DNA of 64,000 nt from Cladopsammia gracilis (lineage: Eukaryota > Cnidaria > Anthozoa > Scleractinia > Dendrophylliidae). This document shows positions 1-13,413 of this stretch, piece after piece. The position numbers and the translations under genes are program-made. Position 1 is the first letter of the stretch; the number at the start of each line of letters is the position of its first letter. The notes under the pieces were generated by a model, which saw only the letters and a list, made by a program, of their open reading frames with translations, had not been told where the DNA came from and did not search any database. Where the stretch lies: positions 2,838,501 to 2,902,500 of the forward strand of contig JAJGOT010000002.1 in the NCBI GenBank assembly GCA_022457155.1, read 5' to 3'.

Positions 1-1440
1 AAACTGGAAACTTCTAGGCCAATGATCGCGAACTGATTAAGGTCGTGCCGAAGGAACTTTTATTTCAAACGGTAAATTTTCGTGACTTTTAAGTTGAAAA
101 AACGAAAAGAAAAGATTATTGCTCTGAGATTTGTTTGTACATCTTGGAAATCTCCGGTAATCCATTACCGATAAACTTGATTAGTCTAATAAAATCGAGT
201 TAGCGACGCGGTAAAGATTGTCTCGACTGATTTTGAGAGATTAACCTTGCTTTATTACATGCTCAAAAGAATATTTCTTATTTCATACACTAAAATGACG
301 AAATGGATGGAAAATTACTGATATTAGGCTAAGACGAACTCATTAAACGGACTTAATTGATTCTAAATATACACAAAAGGCGAGATTAAATTGAATTGAA
401 ACATCCAAAAGCTACATCTCGCGAAAAAGTGTTTAACGCATGCACAAAAAAAATCCTTCTCTCAAAAACGATGACTTTGTGGGAGTATTCAACAAAAGTG
501 TTAGAATAAATCAGACAGCTCACTGATAACACGAACTAGATATGATAGGTAGCACACAGATTCAATCCCCTCCTTAATTTTAATTGTTTTTCTGCGAATT
601 AATTGCCTTCGAAACCCACAGCAACCCACGAGAATTTCACTTGTCGAATTAATTTCAAGGGAATAAACTCGGGAATATCTTTTGCTCATTAAACGTGATA
701 AGATAATTGACGAATTTAAAAGCTTCCCTGCGAGCAAATTGCTTGTTGTATCGAGTATGACCAACTTAATGAATGTAAATTTGCTAAACAGGTGTTTGGC
801 TTGAATAGAAATGAATATCAAATAAAATCGCTTGGCGTGTTTCTGCCCATTGGAAAAGGAAGTGAATACGGTGTATTATTGCCCGCTACAAAAGTATTAA
901 TTAACTCTGGTGAAACAATGGGCTTAAGAACAATACCAATTTCTCTCTTTCGCTACCACATGGCGAACTGCGACAGTACATTTCACTGGCAAAAGCTGTT
1001 GAACACATATGATTGTAAAGCTCCGGCTTTTGTTTTAAAAAAGATGACTTTACTAGCAAAAATGGCCTGCAAATTTAAAGAAAAAAATGAAATTTTCTCA
1101 GAAATAAAAATTCATTTTAATTTCTCCATCTCGAAAACTTATATTAAATTTGCAGGCTTTATTTATTTCCTATCACGGTCTAATATGGCCAATTTAAATC
1201 ATTAAGGCAAAATCGCTTATCGCGCAAAATTATGGGTTAATGTTTGAGTTAAAGGGATACGCGAACAATTTGTTTGTTTATTGTGTAGATACTAATAAGT
1301 CGGTTCTTTCGATTATGTATTGTATGGGTCTCTCTAATCAATTTTACCAATGGGTTAATGAGAAAACAGCATATTTTTGAGTACCATCCATCGTTTAGCA
1401 ACAACCATTAGGAAATTAGTAACCAATAGTTGCCAATTTC
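1..1440. other. AT-rich upstream flank, no gene seen
   Basis: This stretch precedes the Not-type homeobox gene. It is AT-rich, with many scattered TAAT/ATTA cores. I found no open frame with recognisable protein similarity and no clear repeat boundaries. It is a natural place for enhancers of the neighbouring homeobox gene, but that is inference from position only. Confidence 0.5.
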
Positions 1441-1500
1441 GTCGGCTGTGTGCATAAAAGGCTGCTATTTAATGTGCAAACGCACACTCAAAGTCTGTCA
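1440..1500 (+). promoter_or_regulatory. Putative core promoter of the Not gene (TATA-like)
   Basis: A TATA-like octamer CATAAAAG lies at 1453-1460, about 150 bases before the chosen start codon. That would place transcription initiation near 1480-1490. The same octamer sits upstream of the Emx-like gene on the other strand. This is a pattern reading, without transcript evidence. Confidence 0.45.
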
Positions 1501-1611
1501 GCTGCGAATCGCACTACACTAACAATCACTCCGTGGAGATTCATAAAAAAGAAAACGCTCTAAAGAATTTAGTGGATTTCGAAAGTGATTTTGAACAATT
1601 TTCACCAAATC

Positions 1612-3149
<1,538 letters not shown>

Positions 3150-5270
3150 AGGAGAGCGCAAGAAATAGGCGATAAATACAACTGAATGGACAAGAAGTTG
3201 CAACTCAACGAGCAAAGTGCGCGCCCGTATTCCTACAAAATCCGGTACATTGTTCAGGTGAAAGAGAGAATTGTATCAATGAAGACTTAAGAGAAATTAT
3301 TTGAGTTTGACCAATTTTAAACCAATTAACAGAGAAACCCGCAGCAAGGTTGGAGCAAATCTTGCATTATTTCATCGAGTATACTAATTTCGGGAACTCT
3401 ACCCAGAAAGCTAAGGTTGATAGCTTGCGCCGTCAGTTAGCGGTTCTGAGGATGTTATCAACAAGGCTCTGTGCTTGTTATTAGCGCATATTACCATATA
3501 ATGAACAGATATTTACCCGATTTCTTTATTAGCCAAGATTGAAGATCGAGTAATCAATCCAGCATGTAAGATAATTTTTTGATTTAATTCAGAAGAGCTG
3601 GGGCTGTGTATTCGAAATTCTGCCACACCGCTCTAGGTGTATAATCAAGATTTAAGTATGAAATTGTAAATAACAGATTATATTCTATGTATTATAAGGG
3701 GATTTTTTAAGCAGTGAAATTATATATAGCATACACATGTTAAGCCTGATATTTGTGTTTGCCGTGCTGTATCATACAATTGACAACAGATTTACTGATT
3801 TAAGATTCAAATGATTTCTTTGCGCTGACCTTGTAAAGTAGTTTACTGACTTAGAAATTAATTAAGTGCTTTGTGAGTCTAAAAGTATTAAATTAAGATC
3901 TTTTCCGGTCGCCGTAAGCCGGTGGATTCCGCGTTAAAAGCGTTAATTCGTCACTCAGAAGCCACATAATAAAGAATTAAAAGCAATTACCGGACTTTCA
4001 AAAGAAGTCTGTGGCAACGAGGACGCTCCTCGAAGAATGCAAAATGAAGGGGGTAAAAAACAAAGCCTAATGATATGTCAGAATATTGAGCTTCGTTTGT
4101 GATATAATGGAGATTCGCACGGGAACAATGGCCTTTTAGCCTTCGCATGATGTTCATGTTAATAAAGATCATAGGAGACAAAAGGTTTCGGTAACCTCAT
4201 TAACGATTTATTATCTTACTTTGATACGCAATATCACCCTAATCTCACCATAAGCTCCCTAAATGGTTCTCATATTTGTCGTTTAATGACTCATCTTGCA
4301 CATTTGAAAACTCGAATCGTTTAGCAACTAAAGAATCGTAGTTTACCTTGCCAAGAAATCTTCAAACAAAAAACTCAACGAAATTAAACAACAAATTCAA
4401 TTAACAAATTCAAAATGATATAAAAAAAAATTTTTTTTTGGTGGCCGACAAGTAAAACTGGCAGCGAAAGTGGTCTTTTATATAATGTGTTGGTTTTTGC
4501 TGCTATTCAGACTATTCAGCATTTTTTTAATGGAAAAATGACCATTATTCAATGTCCTTTTCATGCCTCTTTAGGGTATAATTTCTCACAAAACCATAAC
4601 AAAAAATAATTACTTTTGTGAACAAAAAACGAGGGTATTATTACTCAAACAGCAAAATAACCTTTCTTAAAAATGCTTGAGGAAAATCGCTAGGCGTGGT
4701 TTCTGCAATGTAAAAGTGTCGTTGCTAGACTGTCAATCACAGATTTTTTTCTTCTGAGGAGTCGTGAAAAATTGTAACGTAAGTTAGCTTGACACGTTAA
4801 TCCTTTCACTGCGAGAGTTCCAGGTTTAACCCTTTTTTTAAAACTTCATTATATTTTTACACTCACGCCGTTCAGATGAAAGCTACGAGCAGTTATCATT
4901 TTTTTGGTGCTGTTTTTTTCCTCTCAATAGTTTGCAAAGTGAAATTTTACATGAAATGTAATTTTATTTTTTACCACTTGAACTTTTGGCATCGTCGATG
5001 AAAGAGTTAATTGAGAGGGTAGTTTTTCAGTTAGATACCCTACAAAGAGACTCCTTGAGTAGAAAATAGAAGACCCGTTTTGGAAGCTATAAATAATGCA
5101 TTTTATTGCTGGTGGGTGTTGTTCGGTGCAGCCCTGAAAAGAAAAGACTTTGAATTCACTCCCACCCTCTCCTTCCAAGTTTTTTTAGGTCGTGTAAATC
5201 ACTGCAAAGGGGTAATGACTTGAGAGATCTTGGGAAAACCTGTCAAAATGTTGTGGATCAGAGTAGTAAT
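3150..5270. other. Intergenic, no gene seen
   Basis: This is the 3' flank of the Not gene. A candidate polyadenylation signal AATAAA occurs near 3968, about 820 bases after the stop. The rest is AT-rich with homopolymer runs near 4425 and 4912. No open frame here resembles a known protein. Confidence 0.5.
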
Positions 5271-5554
5271 AGAGCAGTTTTCAATTGAGTGTCGTAAAAC
5301 CAAAACCAAAGAAATTACTCTGACCAATCACAGCAGTCGTAAACAATCCAATGAACCAATCAGAGCTCGAAGCAATTACATGTCGGCGGCGCCAAGCGCG
5401 GGAAAACGCGTGCGAGCAAGTCACGATTGGTTTTGGTTTTACTTCTGATTGGTTAATAAAGTGGCGCGAATGTTTTTAGCCAGTCACAAGGCGTAGCAAT
5501 GCAAAACCAAAGCAATTGCGAAATTACTTTCGACACTCAATTGAAAACTGCTCT
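5271..5554. mobile_element. Inverted-repeat MITE, AGAGCAGTTTTCAATTGAG family
   Basis: The element of about 284 bases has a perfect 24-base terminal inverted repeat. The left end begins AGAGCAGTTTTCAATTGAG and the right end is its exact reverse complement. A CAATCAGA-type core is repeated inside. There is no coding capacity, so it would have to be mobilised by another element's transposase. A second full copy lies at 54421-54715. Diverged pieces occur near 14310-14420, 35390-35595 and 44149-44235. Confidence 0.85.
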
Positions 5555-7100
5555 AATACTTGCAATTGGTACTCTGAGTCGTCCAATTAGTGCGGATATC
5601 AGAAATCTCAATAGCTTTCAATGTATCTGTGCTTTTAGCAGACTTATAAGACGAATTATTGTATGTTGTCTCATTCACAAATCAAATTCGTTCAGAAGAC
5701 AGATCTTTTAGAAAAGAGCAAAACAAAGAGTAAGCCCAAGGCACAAAAGAAATTCAAAATTTATTTCACGAAATAAGCCAATCAGACAAAAATAAGTAAT
5801 TATAAGTGGCACTTGACAAGAAGTGAAAAAGTCTGATTGATGACAGTCAGCATGGCCTGCTGTGATTGGACAAGGCTTTCTCTCTCTCCTCGGCAGAGGC
5901 TCAAGGGAGTTTTCGCTGAAGGGAGATTCTGCTGAGTGAAGTGAGTGCAGGCGCTTGAGAACGTGGAAGATCTTTTCGTCTTATGCATCTGTACTCACCT
6001 CATTCATCGGATTTTCCTTATGCCCCATTGAGCTTCTGAGGAGGGAGAGGAGCTCCGGCTTGAGTACGAGTTCCTTGAATATATCTGCTATGTTCATACT
6101 GTACCGGTTTTATTTTGGATCCGTCAGTATAATTTACACGGATTAGCCCTTTGTTATACTGTAAAGAAGCAGGTACAATTTTGGATTCACAACTCAGCGT
6201 TTCATTTTCATCGCAGTATTGGAAAAAAAATCAATTTTATATTACAAATGGATTGATGTGGATTAGGAAAACAAAGAAACAAACAACTAACATCAGGAAT
6301 TAAGATCCTAGTACGTATGTTGCAACGAACGTTTTGGCTACAACTGAACGGCCTGTGTGGCGGGCGCTAGAAGGTCCTAAAAAAGTCTATAGAGGGGTCA
6401 AGGGAAATGGGGTTTTAACTCGTGCCAAGAGAAAGCGCGTAGCAAAGATAGACATTGACATTCCTTCAGTGCAGGCATTACCCATAGAGACCATAGAGAA
6501 ATAAATCCCGGGAAATAAATGTATTGATGTAGAAAGGAGGAAATCTTAAGGACGAGGTCCTTGACTCGTCCCCAGTTGTTTCTGTTGGCAAGGAGCGGGA
6601 GACGCGCGTGGGGGATAGACGCGGAACAAGAGAAGTGACCGAAGGAAGTGATGATCTCCCGCGGGGGGGTTAAGCCTAAAGAATACCGTTCAGAAGGACG
6701 TCGGCCACCTTATTGAAACTTATATAACGGAGTAACTGGTTGGCTTTCAGTTGATGTTATGGGTAGCAGTTTATATAGTTAAATTTATGCCTGAACAAAG
6801 CGAGAAGCTAAGTGGTACAGTGGTACAGTGGTACGATAGGCTATCTAAGCCTAAGCCTAGCTGAGATCACAGGTTCAATCCTGAGTGGGGGATTTTAGAT
6901 TTCCTTTTTTACACTTAAAAATTTATTGAAAATAAAATTCTAAGTGTCGACGTTACGTTATATAAGTCTTAATAAGGTGTCCGACGTCCCTCTAAACGGT
7001 GTTCTTTAGGCACAACCCCGCGGGGGGACAAGTTAGACGAAGTCCTGGGAGTCGTCCCGGGATTCGCACGACATCTGAACGCATGGAGCCTGGGAACGAC
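5555..7100. other. Intergenic with a tRNA-like fragment
   Basis: The span holds no recognisable gene. A tRNA-like piece at about 6812-6890 has an A-box-like TGGTACAGTGG and a B-box-like GGTTCAATCC, which suggests a decayed SINE head rather than a tRNA. No cloverleaf can be drawn with confidence. G-rich runs occur near 6660 and 7020. Confidence 0.45.
6812..6890 (+). repeat. tRNA-derived SINE head fragment (pol III A and B boxes)
   Basis: TGGTACAGTGG fits the internal A box, and GGTTCAATCC about 45 bases later fits the B box. The TGGTACAG unit is repeated in tandem. Missing acceptor-stem pairing argues against a functional tRNA gene. Confidence 0.4.
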
Positions 7101-7175
7101 ATCAATTCAAAATGGCGGATAATGGCGGAAGTATATTTCATAATTTGGCCCAGTTTGTTTTAAATGTTGCTTAAC
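7100..7175 (+). promoter_or_regulatory. Promoter/5' leader of the phosphoesterase gene with twin YY1-like motifs
   Basis: ATGGCGGA (from 7112) and ATGGCGGAAG (from 7124) match the core of the YY1 site, which often sits at transcription starts of TATA-less housekeeping promoters. The ATG at 7112 also opens a 20-codon upstream frame that ends at 7174, overlapping the weak ATG at 7164. It could damp translation of the main frame. Confidence 0.4.
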
Positions 7176-7208
7176 AAAGGCCATAATTTGTGCTCGTTAG
7201 CATCGAGA

Positions 7209-10200
7209 ATGTCACGGATCTTTTCTATTTCGGACATTCATGTTGACATATCGGAAAACCTTCGACTTGTTGAGAGTTGGTCTGCAAGTGATTATCAACA
7301 AGACGTGCTTATTGTTGCTGGTGATGTAACCGACAACTTGTCACTGTTAAAAACAACTCTCCAGTCCCTCACGGAAAAGTTCTCCAAGGTGTGCTTCGTA
7401 CCAGGTACACTTGTTTTGCTATTTTAAAAATTTTTAGTTATAAGGATGAGTGTGGGGGTTCACGACTAGATGGGTCTGGGACTTCCTGGGAGGCGGTGTG
7501 GTTAGAGATAGAAAACGTGGAAGTTATTTTACTTGATATTGAAAGCCTAATTAGTGTTAAACACTCTAATGTGTCGTATGTTGGTCATAGAGTTTGAGCC
7601 TGTACTAAGTATTTGATCAAGGTGAATGTCCCCAGTTTGCTTCAGTCATCCCTAATGTAGGGGTACCAGGGGTCTCAAGTGGCTTGTGCATAATGAACAC
7701 TTAATGACTGGTCCCGAGGGAAACAGTGAATTTTGTATCCTGAGAAGCTCGTTACTTTGTTGAGGGAAACATCAAGATTCAAGGAAAACAAAATTAACTG
7801 TTTCTCAAAGGATCAGTCATTAAGTGATTTGTTGTATCCTGTAGCTTTCATTGTCGTGAAATAAACACAGTTTGAACAATGTGCTGAGCACTCCAGGTAA
7901 ACATAAATCACATCATAATCATGCCACCTTTTGTCACGGTCTGATCACGTGCACTAGCGGGCAACAGTGCATTGTTACCCTGTGACGTCAAAAATTGCTC
8001 GCTTTCGCAAATGTTGCCCATTCATGGACGTTTCGTGGAAAACAGTTTGTTTGTTAGATGTCATGTCACCATGAATCAACCAATGAATGCACACTTTGTA
8101 TTAAGAAAAACTCATACTATATAACAATGAAGGATAATATTTTCTTCGGTTTGTGAGGTACAATCAAGCCTGTTCTTATAGACACATCCATAATTTTTTC
8201 GTTTAAGTTCACCCTTGAATTCCCAGTATCAAAATACAATGATTTTGGGTGATCATGTCCTCAATTATTTTTGTGACCTCTCTGATTGATTCAGCATTCA
8301 TATTACAAGGAGAAATGAGGTGATGATCACTAATCAGGCCTAAAAGGTAACACAAAATCTGCAGTGTATGCAAAAAATGGGCCATTTTAGAGCTTCTTTT
8401 TTCTTTTTATTTTTTGGCCAAAATCATCATTCATGCCCATTTTGGAAAAAGCTTGTCAAAACATTTCTTATTCTAGAGATCATAAACATGCATACAGACC
8501 TCTTCCTTGCTGCTACATTTTGATGTTGAGTTGGTCAAGCTGTTTCATTAGCCTGTGGGGGATTACTTGAGTCACTATAAAATTAGAAAAACAAGTCCTG
8601 AGTTTAACAGTATTCCATAAAATGACACTTATAATATAAGCCCTGGGTTTATACAACTTGGTAAGGGTTTTTTGGCTGGCAAGCAAAAAATATTGTGATA
8701 AAGAAGTTTTGTTACAGTTAATTTGGTGGAGGGGGCTTATAACTGGCATTTTATGATATTCTTCAAAGAATATTTTTGCGAGCTTGTATTCAGGGAGAGC
8801 TTTTTCGTTCTTTGGGTGAGCTTATCAATGGAGGTTATTTTGCATTTCAATGTGGTTTTTATTGTAATTAAGTAACATTTTGCTTATGTGGAGAAAAAGA
8901 TCATGGTGGGAATAAGACTATTAAGCTTTAGGTCTTTGAATAATTTACGTTTACTTTCTGAAAACAAAAAAAATTGTTCCAACAGAAACAATGTAATCAT
9001 AAAATGCATGATAACATTTTCAGTCAGCATAATGAAATACAAATATAAAGCCCCAAATACATTCCACAGTCTCCAAACTGCATGAATCTAGTCTGGTAGC
9101 CGTCTCTTTCTAGACAGTTTCTGGTATGTGGACCAACCTTTTAGATTTTCCATGGATGCCCATGTCGTACTCTCAACCATGTGCATGTGCCATTGTTGTC
9201 AAGCCTTGCATTGTCATTGCTAAATCTGCCTAATCATAGAGACAAGCTAAGCATGTGAGCAAGTGAAGATTATGTGGGTGAGTGAGGACGAGAGACAATG
9301 ACAAGCTGTCCTTTAATTTGATCTATTACTTGATTAGCTCACCCACTCAACTGCAGCTCAACGAGAAGAACAAGACATCACGTCTTTTATACACATTCGA
9401 TGCACTTAAAATAACTTTAAAACAATCTTAACACTGTAAAAGCTCGTTTTAACAGTTCCTATCCTCGGGGCATGGAATTTCTCAGAAGCAACTGCAGTTC
9501 ACTCCCTCATAAATTAACATTCTTAGGACCAGGAAACATGGGCCATTTACAGAAGATGGTTGCATATAAGAGGGTCTAAATACAACATTTGACTAAAAAA
9601 TGTTTCAAATGGAATTTACTAAAGATGGTAGCAACAATCAGGGACATAATTGTTGAGACACTTTCATTTAAAGGGATATATTTTGGGAAAATAACAAACC
9701 GGAACATCCCCACCCCCTCCCCCCCAACCAAAGTTGCATTTGTTGTTGCCCACAGACTACCAGACCAATGGTGCAACATTGGATAGGCGGGGTGGGGGGT
9801 GGGGCGTGGAGATCACTTTTTTCAGATAACCTTATGGTATAAGTTTAAGAAAAGGTAGGAAAAGTCGTTTTGGACAAAGTGTCTCAACTAACTTTGATGC
9901 CGATTGTAGAGGGTCCCCTATACCCCTTTGTGAAATCCAATCGTATAAAAACATCATCTTGGGCTGAGTTGTTCGAAGGACGATTAGTGCTAATCCAGGG
10001 TTAATTACCATGACAACTCATATGTTCTGTTGACAGTTAATCCAGGATTTGTACTAATCAGGCTTTGAACAATTGGCCCTGACCTTTTCACATGTCACAA
10101 ATGATTACACAATTCTTTCATGTTCATGCAAAAATTGAGGTAATAATATATTGATTCTCTAGATCACAGTGTTGTCTATTTTTGGATAATGTACACATGA

Positions 10201-10423
10201 CAAAAATGTTACATAATTTAATGTAACTTGTTTGAAGGGACCAGAGCACAGGAAACAATGATGCACATTTAGTAAAACACTAAAATTACCAGGAATAAGT
10301 AACCAAGAATCAGATCAAAATGATTCATGAATCACATTTAATTCAGCGCTTGGTTTGCAGGTCATTTATTCTCCGTTCTTCTGGTTTACATTTTGAAATA
10401 ATTTGCCAAGATGAGGTGTAGTG

Positions 10424-10487
<64 letters not shown>

Positions 10488-12419
10488 GTTTTTATAAGTG
10501 GTTGTTATCAGAGTGGAAGTGGGGTTGGGGCAAGGGGGGGGGGGGAGGTGGGTGTAGAGGTTGAGAGGGGACAGCTGTTAATGGATGTATTTAGCTTAAA
10601 AGTTCAGCATACCTTCTTCCAAGTCGGGTTGTAGCATTTGGTGCTCCTTTCATGGTGGTTTCCCATTAGAACATCAAATAAGTGCTTCCCATTTTCTGGC
10701 AAGTAAAGTGTAAAAGAAAATATTTTGAAAATGAGTCTAGAGTTGCTTGTATATAAAAACATTACAAGTTATATTTTTGTGTGTAATGCGGCCCATCGGA
10801 AAAAGTGAGATATGATCATGACGATGTGGCCAAAAGATGTGAAAACAGGATATGAAATCAGAGGTTTTTTAAAAACGTTTTCCTCCTGGGCTTGTACAAT
10901 GAAAACTTGTTCCAAGAGTTGTGTCTGGTTAGAATCTAGACTGTGAGCCGTCTCCTATTTTTCTTTTAGTTAGTCGAGTGAGCACGCGCGCGAGCGGCAA
11001 AGCCGCGAGGCATGTTGCAAAAAGAAAAATAAGAGACAGCTCGCAGTCTTGTTAGAATCCTGTAATGTGACCATTCGCATGAAAGCTGTTAAACATTACT
11101 TTCCTGTAGTGGTGCCATTTATTAAATAGTACAAGATAAAAAAAAAACATTTAAGGTAATAAGAGAGCGGTTGTCAGTTAAGGTGGCTCCCAACAGTTTC
11201 TAGCACTTTCCAAGGCTTAGATTTTGATGGGTCATTAAAACCACTCTTTATCAGTTGATGCTACAATCATGATATCACACGAATGTCCAATGATTGCTGA
11301 ACACGTTGTTATCATTTTTGTGACACAATATGTTACTATAGCAACAGTATAACGTGCTGAAAATACCCTTAATTTTAGCTTTAAGTATTAATAACTCAAA
11401 AATGACTCGGTGAACCCCATTTTTTATTGTTGAATTTTGATCAGTAGGATAAGATGCAACTTTTGGCAAAGTTTAAAAACATTCCGTAGGTAGGGTTCAG
11501 AGCCACCTTAAATTTTCGAAAATTTAAGGTGGCTTTGAACCCCACCTACAGGAGTATTACTTTAAGTATTCCATTATAAAATAATAAGAGATTTGTATTT
11601 TTATTGCACTTTAATCTTGTACTTATACGGTTTATAGTGATTCATTTATTCATTTAATTTTTCTGGCGATTCTCACGCATTTCCAATTTAATTTCAGGAA
11701 ATCACGACCTTTGGGTCCGCCAGACACAGGATGCTTATTGTCATGAAAATTCTATCACCAAATTCCATGCTATCGTGGCACTCTGTGATACGATTGGGGT
11801 TCATACTCGGCCAATAAAGGTCCAATGCTGTGACAATACCCCCGCCTGGGTTGTGCCAATATATTCTTGGTATGCCCAACCCGAAGACGACGCGGAGAAA
11901 TCCTTGTATGTTGCTAGGGACAGTGAAGATGTGGAGTTGTCCAAAAAGATATGGATGGATAATCAGCTGTGTAAATGGCCTTCACTCCAGGGTACTGTCG
12001 CTCAGTACTTTGCCAAATTGAGCGAGGAGTTTGTGAATAGGAATTATGACGCACCAGTTATATCTTTCAGCCATTTTCTTCCTCGTGTGGACTTAATTCC
12101 AGCCTCGGATGAAGAAATCCAGCGTGTACATGAAGAGAGAAAGCTATTAAACCTTCCGGCATTAGACAATCCCAGAGCGCAAGGGTCGCAACTGATTCAA
12201 TTTAATTTCACGCGTTTTGCAGGCTGTAAAAGTATAGATGAGCAAATCCGAAGGTTAGGTTCCAAGGTTCATGTGCATGGTCACCAACACCGTAATAGGG
12301 ACCGGGTCATTGACGAGGTGCGTTATGTGTCCTTTTGCCTGGGCTACCCGCGAGAGAGGTCCATGGGAGTTATCTGGGGCCTTTCTGAGGGCTGGGGACC
12401 ACGCCAAATATGGCCATAG
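7209..12419 (+). CDS. Calcineurin-like metallophosphoesterase
   Basis: Exons 7209-7404 and 11698-12419 join across a 4.3-kb phase-1 intron to give 305 residues. The junction completes the GNHD motif: exon 1 ends in VPG and exon 2 resumes with NHDLW. The metal-binding signatures appear in the usual order: D9-x-H11 (SDIHVD), GDVTD at about 38-42, GNHD at 66-69, a mid-protein histidine in SFSHFLP, and GHQH at about 260-263. The family hydrolyses phosphoesters at a two-metal centre; the substrate here cannot be inferred. No signal peptide or membrane segment is visible, so it is probably cytosolic. The ATG at 7209 (A at -3) has better context than the in-frame ATG at 7164, which would add 15 residues. 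The gene lies between two homeobox genes without any evident functional tie. Confidence 0.88.
7697..8095. repeat. Dispersed repeat B (copy 1), in the phosphoesterase intron
   Basis: It begins CACTTAATGACTGGTCCCGA and later carries a segment with GGGCAACAGTGCA, a TGACGTCA-like core and CATGAATCAACCAAT. The same blocks recur in order at 39424-39920, so this is one interspersed family of about 400 bases without coding capacity. Confidence 0.7.
10426..10478 (+). repeat. (GT)n microsatellite
   Basis: About 26 uninterrupted GT units lie in the phosphoesterase intron, followed by G-rich sequence up to about 10560. Confidence 0.97.
10937..11050. mobile_element. Short MITE with 9-bp target duplication
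   Basis: The inverted ends are TAGACTGTGAGCCGTCTCCT on the left and the matching GAGACAGCTCGCAGTCTT on the right. They are flanked by the direct repeat GTTAGAATC at 10928-10936 and 11051-11059. A target duplication of this length fits hAT or Mutator transposases. The element is 114 bases and non-coding. Confidence 0.75.
11182..11507. mobile_element. TTAA-flanked MITE (TTAAGGTGGCTC family) plus an inverted solo end
   Basis: The ends TTAAGGTGGCTC and GAGCCACCTTAA bound about 330 bases, with TTAA at 11178-11181 and 11508-11511. TTAA targets are characteristic of piggyBac transposases. A second, inverted copy of the right end begins with the TTAA at 11524, so the junction at 11506-11529 is a short perfect palindrome. 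It lies just upstream of the acceptor of phosphoesterase exon 2. Confidence 0.7.
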
Positions 12420-12528
12420 GAATGAGGCCCCGGTTGAACGTCCTTTGGTGGCTTGTTATTGTACTGGTGGTTTATTATTGCTTAGTATATTCTGTTTGTA
12501 AAAGTTGAGAATACAGTGTAGTGACTAA

Positions 12529-12727
12529 GGCCTGGTTCACACGTGCGACGCAAATGCAAATCCAAATGTAAGCGCAAACGCAAGCGAACAAGTGCTTTTC
12601 ACCTTGCATTTGCATTTGCGTTGAGCCCGGTTCACACGTGTGAAACGAAAACGCAAATGCAAATGCCAGGAAATGAAAATTTTTCCATTCCTTGCGTTTG
12701 CATTTGCGTCGCACGTGTGAACCAGGC
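12529..12727. mobile_element. Palindromic MITE rich in CACGTG and octamer sites
   Basis: The ends GGCCTGGTTCACACGTGCGA and the complementary TCGCACGTGTGAACCAGGC flank about 200 bases that repeat ATGCAAAT-like octamers. A TAA/TTA trinucleotide flanks each side, as expected for PIF/Harbinger-type insertion. It lies about 110 bases after the phosphoesterase stop codon. Confidence 0.75.
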
Positions 12728-13032
12728 TTAAGGCTACAAAATGTCAAAATGAAAATCAACCTAAATTAATATGTCAGCGTTTTCGCGGACGCGGTTTTAG
12801 ATCAACATACGTTCATGAGCTCGTAACTTCATCAAAAGCGATACGGTTTCCAAATGTTTACTGTCACGGAACCGATTTTATAACTGTAGCGTTAAACTAC
12901 AATTGAAAGATCGTTTGAAACCGACCCGGTTCGTTCGTTACACGACAGATGAAACCGGATCGTTTTTAAAACGCCCCGCCTTTGGAAGCGTTTTCAAAAC
13001 GGTCCTGAGAGGCACTGGAAACGGAAGGCGAC

Positions 13033-13413
13033 TAAGCCCCTTTCCCACATACACGAATTTTCGTACGGTCGATCACGATTTTGGAATTTTTAAAAATTGC
13101 GGTCTACTGTGGCAATTTGCGCGCGAATCACCAAGATGCTGTTGCGGTCGACCACGGCAACGCTACGGTGGTACTACGATGCTACTACGAAGGTGTTACG
13201 TTTGTCTTAGAATTGCTACGATGCGTCACGATCTTTTTGACATGTCAAAAAAAAAAAATCGTGGTCCCTTCAGGTGTCGTCACGGTCCATTAAGGCGCAC
13301 CACGAATTGCTACGGTCGACCACGAATTTCGTCCCGACGCCACTGCGATTTTTAAAAATTAAAAAATCGTGATCGACCGTACGAAAATTCGTGTATCTGG
13401 GAAAGGGGCTTTA
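13033..13413. mobile_element. MITE with long inverted ends (AAGCCCCTTTCCCA family)
   Basis: The left end AAGCCCCTTTCCCA, followed by CGAATTTTCGTACGGTCGAT, is mirrored by the right arm ending GGGAAAGGGGCTTTA. The arms are about 55 bases. The interior repeats GGTCGACCACG-like words. The element is non-coding. Confidence 0.75.

Noticed and set aside
792..1205. 137-codon open frame upstream of the Not gene
   Set aside because: It starts without ATG in the first position, has no recognisable domain, and its composition follows the AT-rich background.
6812..6890. tRNA gene
   Set aside because: A and B box words are present, but no acceptor stem or anticodon arm can be formed. A SINE head fragment fits better.
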